A DNA stretch of 57,823 bases from Verrucomicrobiota bacterium (GTDB taxonomy: Bacteria; Verrucomicrobiota; Verrucomicrobiia; Opitutales; Seribacteraceae). Shown here piece after piece: positions 1-8,089 of this stretch. The translations under genes were made by a program, and so were the position numbers. A model generated the notes under the pieces. It was given only the letters and a program-made list of their open reading frames with translations. It did no database searches and was not told the origin of the DNA. How positions within the stretch are numbered: position 1 is the first letter of the stretch; each line of letters opens with the position of its first letter. The DNA lies in NCBI GenBank assembly GCA_028343845.1, contig JAOLZO010000015.1:1-57823 (forward strand), written 5' to 3'.

Positions 1-804
1 GTCGCAACGCCCGAACAACTGGAAAAGAAAATTGCCCTGAACGGCAACCTCATGGACTTCCTGACCGAGGATGCCCGGCGGGTTGAGAAACAACTGTCCG
101 GAGACGACAAGGAACGGTTTGCTCTTTATATGGATTCGTTCGATTCGCTCCGCAAGATCGAGGAAAAGAAAGCCGCCCTCACGGACCGCATTCAAAAGCA
201 TGCCCCGGAACGGACGAACCGCTATGATTCAACCTCTCCCTCCGCCCGGATCGAATCGCACTTTGAAATCGCTTCCGCCGCACTGGTCGCCGGGTTGACG
301 AACGTGGTCACTCTGCGTCCGGACACCTTGGGCGTGAAGTACTCCGAACTCGGCCTCTCAAATTCCGTGCACGCCCTCGGCCACCTCCAGGACAACAAGG
401 CGTCCAATGGTTGGACGGGACATCAAGCGCGCATGGAAGTCGAGAAACTGCACTTGAAGCAGATCGCCAAAATGGCAAAGAAATTCGCCGGCATTCCGGA
501 AGGGAACGGTTCGATGCTCGACAACACGATGATCGTCTACATGTCCTGTTCTTCAGGCGACCATCATTGCGCCGGTCATGACTGGCCGACCCTTCTGTTG
601 GGAGGCATGGGAAAGAAACTGAAGATGGGTCGCTATCTCGAGTACCCCAAATATGGCACCAAAGGACACCGCACGGTGGGCAACCTTTACCTATCCCTAA
701 TGCAGGCCGCAGGAATGAAAACTTCCGAAACTTTTGGGCTACCGGATTCCAACCTTAAGGATCTCGACCTCAAAGGACCGCTCGGGGAATTGATGGTTGG
801 CTAG
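1..804 (+). CDS. DUF1552 domain protein, C-terminal part (5' end outside window)
   Basis: The reading frame is already open at base 1 and in frame with the first internal ATG at 52, so the N-terminus (where a Tat signal is expected) lies upstream. About 267 residues are visible. They match the C-terminal half of the DUF1552 protein at 6698-8068: both share the EGNGxMLDNTxIVYMS block, a His-rich segment (here SCSSGDHHCAGHDWP), the GHRTVG motif and an LGELM/LAELM ending. DUF1552 proteins are exported proteins of unknown function found mainly in Planctomycetes and Verrucomicrobia, usually beside DUF1592 cytochrome-like proteins. This copy has Cys where its paralogue has Asp (SCSSG versus SDAPD). 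ThuA and esterase genes follow on the same strand. Family assignment is fairly sure; function is unknown. Confidence 0.85.
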   Translation, partial: VATPEQLEKKIALNGNLMDFLTEDARRVEKQLSGDDKERFALYMDSFDSLRKIEEKKAALTDRIQKHAPERTNRYDSTSPSARIESHFEIASAALVAGLTNVVTLRPDTLGVKYSELGLSNSVHALGHLQDNKASNGWTGHQARMEVEKLHLKQIAKMAKKFAGIPEGNGSMLDNTMIVYMSCSSGDHHCAGHDWPTLLLGGMGKKLKMGRYLEYPKYGTKGHRTVGNLYLSLMQAAGMKTSETFGLPDSNLKDLDLKGPLGELMVG

Positions 805-868
805 AACAAGCAGGCTGTTCCAAGGAAAAACTGCATGAATCATGCATAACCGAATTACGCCCCTCTCC

Positions 869-1903
869 ATGCGCGTCCCGACACTCCAATTCGTCGTCCT
901 TTTTTTGATCGCTATTCGGGCTCTCGCTCATCCCGTCCCTGACAGTCCGAAATGGCTAGTCTACCCCGGTGGAGAGGGCTCCGGCAAAGGCAAGCATGTC
1001 ATTCTCATCTCCGCCGATCAGGAATACCGCAGCGAACAATCCATGCCCATGATGGCGAGAATCCTGAGCAAGCATCACGGCTTTGACTGCACCGTACTGT
1101 TCGGGGTCAACGAAAAGGGCGAAGTCGATCCGACCATGCCGGTCTACCCGAAAAAGGGGAAGGAGGACGAATTCAAGTCACACGATATTCCTGGCCTTGA
1201 ACATCTCGCCTCCGCTGATCTCGTCATCTTTTTCACCCGTCTTCTGACCCTTCCTGCAGAGCAGCAGAAACAGATCGTCGCCTACCTTGATTCAGGCAAG
1301 CCGATGATCGCGCTTCGGACTGCGAATCATGGATTCCGCGGACCTCTTCCCTACAAAATCGATGACAAAAGGATAAATTTCGGAAACGACGTGCTGGGCG
1401 GTTCCTTCAGGGGACACCACGGCCGCTGGCATGCCGATTCAACCCGGGGCGCCATAGTCAAAGAACAAAAGAACCATCCCATTGTCACCGGGGTCAAAGA
1501 TATCTGGGGACCGTCGGACGTCTACCGGACCTACAAGGAAGGAACAAGTCTTCCGGAAGGTTGCACCGCTTTGGTTTGGGGACAGCCCTTGATGGGTCGC
1601 AGTCACGACGATGCTCCGAATGAAAAAAAGGAACCTCTTCCGGTCGCCTGGTTCAAGACCTGGAAGACCAGTGAAGGCAAAAGCGCTCGCGTGTTCCATT
1701 CGACCATGGGCAGCGGGAAGGATCTGGAAAGCGCGGGCCTGCGCCGCCTCGTCATCAACGCCACCTATTGGGGCATGGGTTTGGAATCTTCCATTTCCCC
1801 AACCAGCAACGTCGATTACGTGGGGCCCTACAAACCGCTCGCCAGTGGATTCAATTATGAAAAGCTTGGGGTCGTCCCGAAGCTTCCCGCAGCCTACAAA
1901 TAG
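869..1903 (+). CDS. ThuA-like domain secreted protein
   Basis: A 344-residue protein from the ATG at 869, chosen because it directly precedes a hydrophobic signal peptide (residues about 2-20, ending ALA). An in-frame ATG at 842 would add nine polar residues. The body has the glutamine-amidotransferase-like ThuA fold pattern: LISADQEYR near the N-terminus, SADLVIFFTR, then YLDSGKPMIALRTANHGF and a GGSFRGHHGRWH segment. ThuA proteins are linked to sugar utilisation (trehalose in rhizobia, sugar dehydrogenation in Planctomycetes/Verrucomicrobia), but their biochemistry is poorly defined. It lies 64 bp after the DUF1552 gene and 20 bp before an esterase gene, so it is probably part of the same catabolic operon. 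No Shine-Dalgarno sequence is visible. Confidence 0.8.
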   Translation: MRVPTLQFVVLFLIAIRALAHPVPDSPKWLVYPGGEGSGKGKHVILISADQEYRSEQSMPMMARILSKHHGFDCTVLFGVNEKGEVDPTMPVYPKKGKEDEFKSHDIPGLEHLASADLVIFFTRLLTLPAEQQKQIVAYLDSGKPMIALRTANHGFRGPLPYKIDDKRINFGNDVLGGSFRGHHGRWHADSTRGAIVKEQKNHPIVTGVKDIWGPSDVYRTYKEGTSLPEGCTALVWGQPLMGRSHDDAPNEKKEPLPVAWFKTWKTSEGKSARVFHSTMGSGKDLESAGLRRLVINATYWGMGLESSISPTSNVDYVGPYKPLASGFNYEKLGVVPKLPAAYK

Positions 1904-1923
1904 CAAACCACCCATTTAACCTC

Positions 1924-3882
1924 ATGAGTACGAATATCCATCCAACCAGTCTCCTGCTGCGGCGATTCGCAACCCTAGTCGCTTTGGCTGCAGGCGTGAC
2001 CCTTGCCAACGGGCAGAAGAAGGATATGCCGAGGGAGGACGTCGTCGAAGTCCCGGTCATTGGCGAGGGTCTTTGCATACATAATCTTTTTCAGTCCAAC
2101 ATGGTGCTGCAACGGGACAAGCCGATTCCAATCTGGGGTTGGGCCAACTCAGGAGAAAAAGTCAGCGTAAGCTTCGCTGGTCAAACTAAGGAGGCCAAGG
2201 CGGACAAGGACCGTGCCTGGAAGATCACACTGCCCGCCATGGAGGCAAATGCCGAAGCGCAAACCCTTACCGTCAACGGCAAGGACAAGACTCTCACTTT
2301 GGAAAACATCCTCGTTGGAGATGTCTGGGTCCTCGGCGGACAAAGCAACATGGAGGAGCCCCTTCAACACGTGGAAAACGGAAAACTGGAAATCGTCTCC
2401 GCCAATTATCAGGGTATCAGAATTCTTACGGTGCCCGCTCAGAACGGACCAAAGGTGAAAAAAGGCTTTGCCCGTTTGCATGAATGGAGCAACTGGTCGA
2501 ACCGTCATTTCCGCAAGGGGGACTGGGACGTCTGCTCGCCGGAAATCGTCCGCGAGCTTTCCGCCATCGGATACGTCTTCGCCCGTCGACTCCACATGGC
2601 CGCACAGGTTCCCATGGGGGTGATCGACGCCTCCCGTGGAGGCACGACTGTCGAGACCTGGACGCCCACCCCCGTCCTGAAAAAGATCGATACCAAGGAA
2701 GTGAAGGACCTGCTTGCCGATTGGGATAAAAAGGTCACGGAGTTCGATCCTCAGAAGAATTTGGAGAAACGAGTCGAGAATCATCACAACTGGGTTAAGA
2801 ACATGAAAAAACAGGGCAGGGAAATTCCCAAGGGGCGGACCGTTCCCACCGACCTGCGACCCGGACCGGCGATGGATCAGAACCGCCCGGGGAACTGTTA
2901 CGCAAGTATGATCGCCCCGATCGCCGGGTTATCTGTCAAGGGAGCCATCTTCCATCAAGGCTATAACAATGCAGGGGGAGGATCAGCCGGGGCGGACATG
3001 TATTACCAAGTCTTCGGCAAGATGATCACGGCTTGGCGTGATGCTTTCAACGATCCTCGCATGCCTTTTGGCATCATATCCCTGTGCACCGCCGGGGAGC
3101 CGCAGACGAGGGACGACTACCTGGAAAAAATGGTCAACGGGGGGATTTACATCCGCGAGGCTCAGTACAAGACCTTCCTGGATTTCCTAAAGGCGGGAGA
3201 CGAGAACGTCGGCTTCGCCAGCAGTTTCGACAAGCGTCGTTCCTGGTATCACCCGCAGCTGAAGATTCCAGTGGGCGAGCGAATCTCGCGCTGGGCTCTG
3301 GCCACCCAGTATGGATTCGAGAAGGACATCAAATGGAAACCGCCCATGTATACCGGGATGAAGATTGAGGAGGGAAAGATCATCCTCACAATGGACACTT
3401 GGGTCCGAGCGGTCACCAATGGGCCCATCGAAGGCTTTGCCATCGCCGGAAAGGATCGGAGGTTTCAGCCCGCGGAAGCCGAGTGGCTGATTACGGGAAA
3501 AGATCAGCACAACCGTCCCAAGCATGACCGGAGGGTCATCGCGCTATCCAGCCCGCACGTTCCCGAGCCCCTTCATTTCCGCTATGCCTGGGGACGCAAC
3601 CCGATGGGTAACCTCCAGTCGGCCGATCACAACGATCTTCCCTTTGCCACCCAGCGCAGCGATGACTGGAGAATGGAAAACGTTCCCGTAAAATTAACCG
3701 GATTCGACGACCTCCCCCCCAAGGATTTTGCCCGCAGGGCCAACCACGAATCCAAAAAGGCTCTTCAGTTGGATGACCTCGGACGCCGCCTGGCTGAAGC
3801 ACAAGCCCTGATCGACGAGCACAAGGAAAAGTACGAGCAGGACCGGGCCGCAGAACGCAAAAGAGCGGAAGAGAAAAAATAG
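1924..3882 (+). CDS. sialate O-acetylesterase-like SGNH hydrolase, secreted
   Basis: A 652-residue protein with an N-terminal signal (hydrophobic residues about 16-29). A beta-rich N-terminal domain (NLFQSNMVLQRDKPIPIWGW) precedes the catalytic block GGQSNM, where Ser is the expected nucleophile. Then come IDASRGGTTVETW and AIFHQGYNN. In most relatives the last block reads WYQGESN; here Glu is replaced by Tyr, so substrate or activity may differ. The family removes O-acetyl groups from sugars. In a sulfatase cluster it could deacetylate a decorated polysaccharide (inference). The C-terminus is a charged K/E/R-rich helix of about 40 residues ending in EEKK. The stop lies 7 bp from the convergent DUF1080 gene. 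Confidence 0.8.
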   Translation: MSTNIHPTSLLLRRFATLVALAAGVTLANGQKKDMPREDVVEVPVIGEGLCIHNLFQSNMVLQRDKPIPIWGWANSGEKVSVSFAGQTKEAKADKDRAWKITLPAMEANAEAQTLTVNGKDKTLTLENILVGDVWVLGGQSNMEEPLQHVENGKLEIVSANYQGIRILTVPAQNGPKVKKGFARLHEWSNWSNRHFRKGDWDVCSPEIVRELSAIGYVFARRLHMAAQVPMGVIDASRGGTTVETWTPTPVLKKIDTKEVKDLLADWDKKVTEFDPQKNLEKRVENHHNWVKNMKKQGREIPKGRTVPTDLRPGPAMDQNRPGNCYASMIAPIAGLSVKGAIFHQGYNNAGGGSAGADMYYQVFGKMITAWRDAFNDPRMPFGIISLCTAGEPQTRDDYLEKMVNGGIYIREAQYKTFLDFLKAGDENVGFASSFDKRRSWYHPQLKIPVGERISRWALATQYGFEKDIKWKPPMYTGMKIEEGKIILTMDTWVRAVTNGPIEGFAIAGKDRRFQPAEAEWLITGKDQHNRPKHDRRVIALSSPHVPEPLHFRYAWGRNPMGNLQSADHNDLPFATQRSDDWRMENVPVKLTGFDDLPPKDFARRANHESKKALQLDDLGRRLAEAQALIDEHKEKYEQDRAAERKRAEEKK

Positions 3883-3889
3883 GCTACCC

Positions 3890-4903
3890 TTATCCTCCAG
3901 TCTGCCCGAGCACCGGATAAAGAACGATTTTACGGTAGCGGACCGAGGTGTGGTCGCCCTGGAGGTGCAAAGGTCCCGGGCGGGTAACGTCGGCTTGGAA
4001 AGCCCCGTTGGTGTTGCCGATCACCGGTTGGTTGTCGATCACCGTCTCCCCGTTCAGCACGACGGTGGCGTGGCGGTCCACGATGGTGATCTCGTAGCTT
4101 TGCCATTGGCCTCCCGGTTTGCCCGCGTTCTTAGTTGGCTTGACCCGGCTGAAGATCGCGCCGACCCCTTGCAGGCCCTGCATGCGGCTATCTCGATCGA
4201 CCACCTGAGCCTCGTAGGCTCCGCGGACATATATCCCGCTGTTTCCTCCGGGCGGAACGTTGAACTCGATGGTCAGCCTGGAGTCTCCGAAGGCCCGTTC
4301 CGTCCTTAGGTTCCCATAGGGAGCGAAGGCGTCGAAGGTCTTCTTGGGCGTTTCGTTTACTAGTTCCCCTTCCTTCACTTTCCAACCATTGATCTTCCTT
4401 GGGTTGATCAATTTCCATCCCCTCAGGTCGACCCCGTTAAACAATTCAATGGGTTGGCCGAACTTCACCTTGGAGAGATCGGGTCGAGGGGGTAGGGGGG
4501 GCAGCCGTTTACCGTTATGGACAAAAGGTTTCCCGTCGGGAATTTTCATCACAACCCTTATGTCATCCCCTTTGAGGGTTGCCACCAGGTCGCGCATCTC
4601 CCGCTCGCCGGTATAAGGTCCGCCGGGATACTCGGGCGGGCTGATTCTCAGGGCCCGACTGAAACTCAGCTTTCCATCGGCATACCGGAGACCTTTGATC
4701 GCCTTGGGTTCCCCCACCGTCCAAAGCTGTCCGCTCCATTCCCCCTCGTTTAGCTCCAGCGCCATCCAACCGGCGGCACCATTGCTCATTTCCAAGGCCC
4801 AGTGACCGGCAAAGGCCCTTTGCTTGTCAGTACTTTCTTGTCCAGCCGCCAGACTAATGATCATCAGGCTAAAAACAACCGCTATCGATTGGAGCGCTTT
4901 CAT
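3890..4903 (-). CDS. DUF1080 (3-keto-disaccharide hydrolase-like) secreted protein
   Basis: A 337-residue protein using the ATG at 4903, which starts a signal peptide (MKALQSIAVVFSLMIISLAAG). Upstream in-frame codons to 4942 would add 13 residues that do not look like a signal. Residues about 20-140 form an uncharacterised beta-rich domain. The rest is the DUF1080 concanavalin/laminin-G-like fold, with IELFNGVDLRGWK, GGNSGIYVRGAYEAQV and a C-terminal GPLHLQGDHTSVRYRKI. DUF1080 proteins are common in Planctomycetes and Verrucomicrobia; some are now annotated as 3-keto-disaccharide hydrolases. This is the only minus-strand gene between 1 and 24.6 kb. It is transcribed divergently from the sulfatase at 5009 across 105 bp and converges on the esterase. 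Confidence 0.8.
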   Translation of the reverse strand: MKALQSIAVVFSLMIISLAAGQESTDKQRAFAGHWALEMSNGAAGWMALELNEGEWSGQLWTVGEPKAIKGLRYADGKLSFSRALRISPPEYPGGPYTGEREMRDLVATLKGDDIRVVMKIPDGKPFVHNGKRLPPLPPRPDLSKVKFGQPIELFNGVDLRGWKLINPRKINGWKVKEGELVNETPKKTFDAFAPYGNLRTERAFGDSRLTIEFNVPPGGNSGIYVRGAYEAQVVDRDSRMQGLQGVGAIFSRVKPTKNAGKPGGQWQSYEITIVDRHATVVLNGETVIDNQPVIGNTNGAFQADVTRPGPLHLQGDHTSVRYRKIVLYPVLGQTGG

Positions 4904-5008
4904 TGGAGAGAGTAAATAGATGACCCTTGTTCTACCCGTCAATCATCTCTTGGATGCAGTCTTTTCTTGCCTGAATGTTCAGCCGTCTCTTAGCCTGTCG
5001 AATACCTT

Positions 5009-6622
5009 ATGAATTCAATTCCTTTTCTCTTTCTTGCCCTCTTGGCAACCTCGACTTTGGTCGCTAAAAAACAACCTGACATCGTGGTGATCATGGCGGA
5101 CGATGCCGGGTATTCGGATTTCGGTTGCTACGGCGGGGAGATCGAGACCCCTGCCCTCGACAAGCTTGCTGCCAATGGCTTGCGGTTTTCCCAATTCTAC
5201 AACACCGGTCGATGCTGCCCCTCCCGGGCAGCTTTGCTGACCGGGGTCTACCAGCACCAGGCGGGGATGGGCCACATGTCCCGGGACCGGGGAATCCCAA
5301 GCTACAGCGGGACCATTCTGCCCGACGTACCGACCCTGGCCGAACGCCTCCGCAAAGGCGGTTACCGAACCATGATGACAGGCAAGTGGCACCTTGGCAC
5401 GGACCCCAAGCAATCTCCCATCGCCCGCGGATTCGACCGGTTTTACGGCACCCGCAACTTCATCGACTCCTACTTTACGGTGCTGCGCGGTTGTCAGGTT
5501 TACCTGGACGACAAGGAGGTGTTGCCCGCCACCGAGACTCCGGTCAACCACCTGTACCCGGATCAGGAATGGTACACCACCGACGTCTTCACCGACTATG
5601 CCCTCCACTTCATGGACGAATCGTTCGAGAAGCACCCGGACAAGCCACTTTTTCTTTACGTCGCGCACAACGCACCGCATTTCCCGCTTCATGCCCGTGA
5701 GGAAGATACCAAAAAGTACCGGGGCCGCTTCAAGGACGTAGGCTGGGACAAGCTCCGTCGGCAACGCTACGAGCGCATGGTCAAGCTGGGGTTGATTGAC
5801 AAGAAGTGGGCCTTGTCCCCATTGGACGTTCCGAAGTGGGAAACCTACGACGAAAAGATGCGGGATGAATTGGATTTCAAGATGTCTCTGTATTCCGCGA
5901 TGATTGACCGGATGGACCAAAACATTGGTCGGGTCGTGGAGAAGCTCAAGGCCGCCGGTCGGTTGGACAACACGCTCATCCTGTTCATGGTCGACAACGG
6001 CGTGCCCGGAACCGGCGTGCATGACTGGCGCGGGCTGTTCGCCAAGAACGGCAGAAACCCCGAAACCCGGGTGGACAATTACGAAGAGTGGGGAAGACTT
6101 GGTGGTTGGACCTCAAGCTCCGGCCGGGGTTGGGCGAACTTGAGCAATACGCCTTTCCGGATGTACAAACGCTATACTCACGAGGGTGGGGTGGCCACTC
6201 CGCTCATCGTGCATTGGCCGGCCGGCGTAAAGGCAAAGGGCGAGCTGCGTCATGCGCCCAGCCACATCATCGACGTCGCGCCCACCTGCCTGTCTGCAGC
6301 CGGTCTTTCGGGCAAAGGAATGGCAGGCAAGAGCCTGGTGCCGGTCTTTGCCAAGGATTCGGAGAAGGAACGTACCCTCTATTGGGAACACGAAGGCAAC
6401 CGGGCCGTGCGCAAGGGAGACTACAAGTTGGTCGCCATGCACGATACCCCGTGGGAATTGTACGACATGAACAAGGATCGTAGTGAATTGAAGGACCTGT
6501 CCAAGATCAGACCCGGGAAGGCCAAGGAACTGCGTCTCCTTTACGAGGCCTGGGCCAAGCGCGTGGGTGCCCTTCCTTGGAACGAAGTGATGGTCACCAA
6601 GAAAAAGAAAATCAAGAAATAA
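5009..6622 (+). CDS. arylsulfatase (S1 type, formylglycine-dependent)
   Basis: A 537-residue secreted sulfatase with a signal peptide over residues 1-19. Metal-binding D31-D32 sit in IVVIMADDAGYSDFG. The formylglycine motif is C69-C-P-S-R followed by AALLTG, with C69 as the residue to be oxidised. TGKWHLG and the distal metal-ligand block MVDNG are present. The long insert and GLxxKxW segments resemble aryl/N-acetylgalactosamine sulfatases. It would hydrolyse sulfate esters, probably on a sulfated polysaccharide; the actual substrate cannot be read from sequence. The last nine residues are mostly lysine (TKKKKIKK), a feature shared by other exported proteins here. It starts a new + strand series with a 105-bp divergent upstream region, and DUF1552 follows after 75 bp. 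Confidence 0.9.
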   Translation: MNSIPFLFLALLATSTLVAKKQPDIVVIMADDAGYSDFGCYGGEIETPALDKLAANGLRFSQFYNTGRCCPSRAALLTGVYQHQAGMGHMSRDRGIPSYSGTILPDVPTLAERLRKGGYRTMMTGKWHLGTDPKQSPIARGFDRFYGTRNFIDSYFTVLRGCQVYLDDKEVLPATETPVNHLYPDQEWYTTDVFTDYALHFMDESFEKHPDKPLFLYVAHNAPHFPLHAREEDTKKYRGRFKDVGWDKLRRQRYERMVKLGLIDKKWALSPLDVPKWETYDEKMRDELDFKMSLYSAMIDRMDQNIGRVVEKLKAAGRLDNTLILFMVDNGVPGTGVHDWRGLFAKNGRNPETRVDNYEEWGRLGGWTSSSGRGWANLSNTPFRMYKRYTHEGGVATPLIVHWPAGVKAKGELRHAPSHIIDVAPTCLSAAGLSGKGMAGKSLVPVFAKDSEKERTLYWEHEGNRAVRKGDYKLVAMHDTPWELYDMNKDRSELKDLSKIRPGKAKELRLLYEAWAKRVGALPWNEVMVTKKKKIKK

Positions 6623-6697
6623 GGCCCCTTGGGCGAATTTATCCTAAAGGGTTCCTAGGCATTGACTTTTACCGCCTGGGAAACGAGTATTCCGTCC

Positions 6698-8068
6698 ATG
6701 CACGTTTCACGTCGTAATCTTCTCAAAGGCTTGACCTTGGGATCCGGGGCGATGCTCCTGCCCCCCATGGCTCAGAGGATTCTGGCAAACACCGAGGGGA
6801 AGACCAGCGCCCCGCGCTTCGTCTTTGTCGTACAGAGCAATGGATTCGACGCCGTTCAAGCTTGTCCGGAGAGCATCCCCTTTCAGAAATACGAGGATCG
6901 TGACAAATTCGAGGCCTTCGATCTCGCCGAACACAAGTTGCCCAAGGGGTTGGCTCCCTTGGAAGAGCTCAAGTCCAAGACTACCATCCTGCAAGGTCTT
7001 TCGGGCCGCTGCACGGGCGGCGGACACTCGACTTGGGGGGGCTGCTTGGGAATGTACCGGATATCGGGAGCAAACCATTCGCCCCAGAACGTCACCATCG
7101 ATTACCAGTTGGGACAAGCCCAGCCGGGCATCCTGCCCTGGGTTGGGGTAGGGATGGCATCCGGCGCTCAGGATGCCCTGATGAACATTTCCGCACGGGC
7201 GGCGCACAAGTCCATGCCCATCATCCTGAAGCCTGAGAAAGCGTACAATGCCTTCTTCAGCGTGGCGGCCGGGGGAGACCGGGAAAAGAACTTTCATCTC
7301 AAGCGTAACCTGCTCGACTACATGGTAGGCGACGTCAAGAAGACCCGCACGGCCCTCGGATCCTTGGCCGGGGAGGAACTTGATGCCTACCTGAGCGCCT
7401 ATGATCAATTGGCCGCCCGGCAGTACAAGCTTCTCGCCAACAAGGAAACCCTGAAAAAAGCGGCTCCCAAACTGGACGACCGGTTCACTTCGGAGGTCGC
7501 CACCCAGCGCCTGGAGGCTCAGTTCGAGTTGGCCACTTCCTCCCTGATCGGAGGCTTGAGCAACGTGGCAACCATCACTTCCGCAGCCACCGAGATCAAC
7601 GCCCAACCCTACTTGGGCATCGGTGTCGACCTGAGTAATCATGCCTATGGCCACATGGGAGGCAACAAGCGCGATGCCAAAGGCGTGCAGCATTATGAGA
7701 AGGTGCGCAACTGGCTCTTCGGCTTGATTGCGAAGATGGCAAAGCAGCTCGAGGAGACCCCGGAGGGCAACGGCAACATGTTGGATAACACGGTGATCGT
7801 CTATATGAGCGACGCTCCCGATACCCATCACTCCACGGGCTTCGAGTGGCCTCTGGTCCTTGTGGGCAACCTCAAGGGGAAAATGAAACTGGGCGGACAG
7901 TACGTCAATTTCCCCGGTTACGGAAAAGCCGGACACCGCACGGTTGGCTGTCTTTACAATTCCTTCCTCCGATCGGTTGGAACGAAGCAGGAAACCTTCG
8001 GGCGCATCGACCCCGACCTCGACCTGCAGGCCATGCAGACCGGTCCGCTTGCCGAACTCATGGCCTGA
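6698..8068 (+). CDS. DUF1552 domain protein, Tat-exported
   Basis: 456 residues from the ATG at 6698, which begins a twin-arginine signal (MHVSRRNLLKG, then a hydrophobic stretch). A TTG at 6662 is in frame but would bury that signal. The body shows family blocks RFVFVVQSNGFDA, GLSGRCTGGGHSTWGG, a helical middle, EGNGNMLDNTVIVYMSDAPDTHH and GHRTVGCLYNSFL. It is closely similar to the partial copy at window start and more distant from the copy at 11842. Tat export implies folding, perhaps with a cofactor, before export. The D/H-rich C-terminal block recalls metal sites of alkaline-phosphatase-superfamily proteins, but that is a guess. The SUMF1-like gene follows 21 bp later. Confidence 0.85.
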   Translation: MHVSRRNLLKGLTLGSGAMLLPPMAQRILANTEGKTSAPRFVFVVQSNGFDAVQACPESIPFQKYEDRDKFEAFDLAEHKLPKGLAPLEELKSKTTILQGLSGRCTGGGHSTWGGCLGMYRISGANHSPQNVTIDYQLGQAQPGILPWVGVGMASGAQDALMNISARAAHKSMPIILKPEKAYNAFFSVAAGGDREKNFHLKRNLLDYMVGDVKKTRTALGSLAGEELDAYLSAYDQLAARQYKLLANKETLKKAAPKLDDRFTSEVATQRLEAQFELATSSLIGGLSNVATITSAATEINAQPYLGIGVDLSNHAYGHMGGNKRDAKGVQHYEKVRNWLFGLIAKMAKQLEETPEGNGNMLDNTVIVYMSDAPDTHHSTGFEWPLVLVGNLKGKMKLGGQYVNFPGYGKAGHRTVGCLYNSFLRSVGTKQETFGRIDPDLDLQAMQTGPLAELMA

Positions 8069-8089
8069 ACCTCAGCCGGCGTAACCTTG

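Noticed and set aside
6707-7936. Long minus-strand open frame (409 codons) opposite the DUF1552 gene
   Set aside because: The + strand frame has a Tat signal and family motifs; the antisense product has no recognisable domain and arises from codon bias. The same holds for 5015-6022, 8864-9805 and 2149-2787 on the minus strand.
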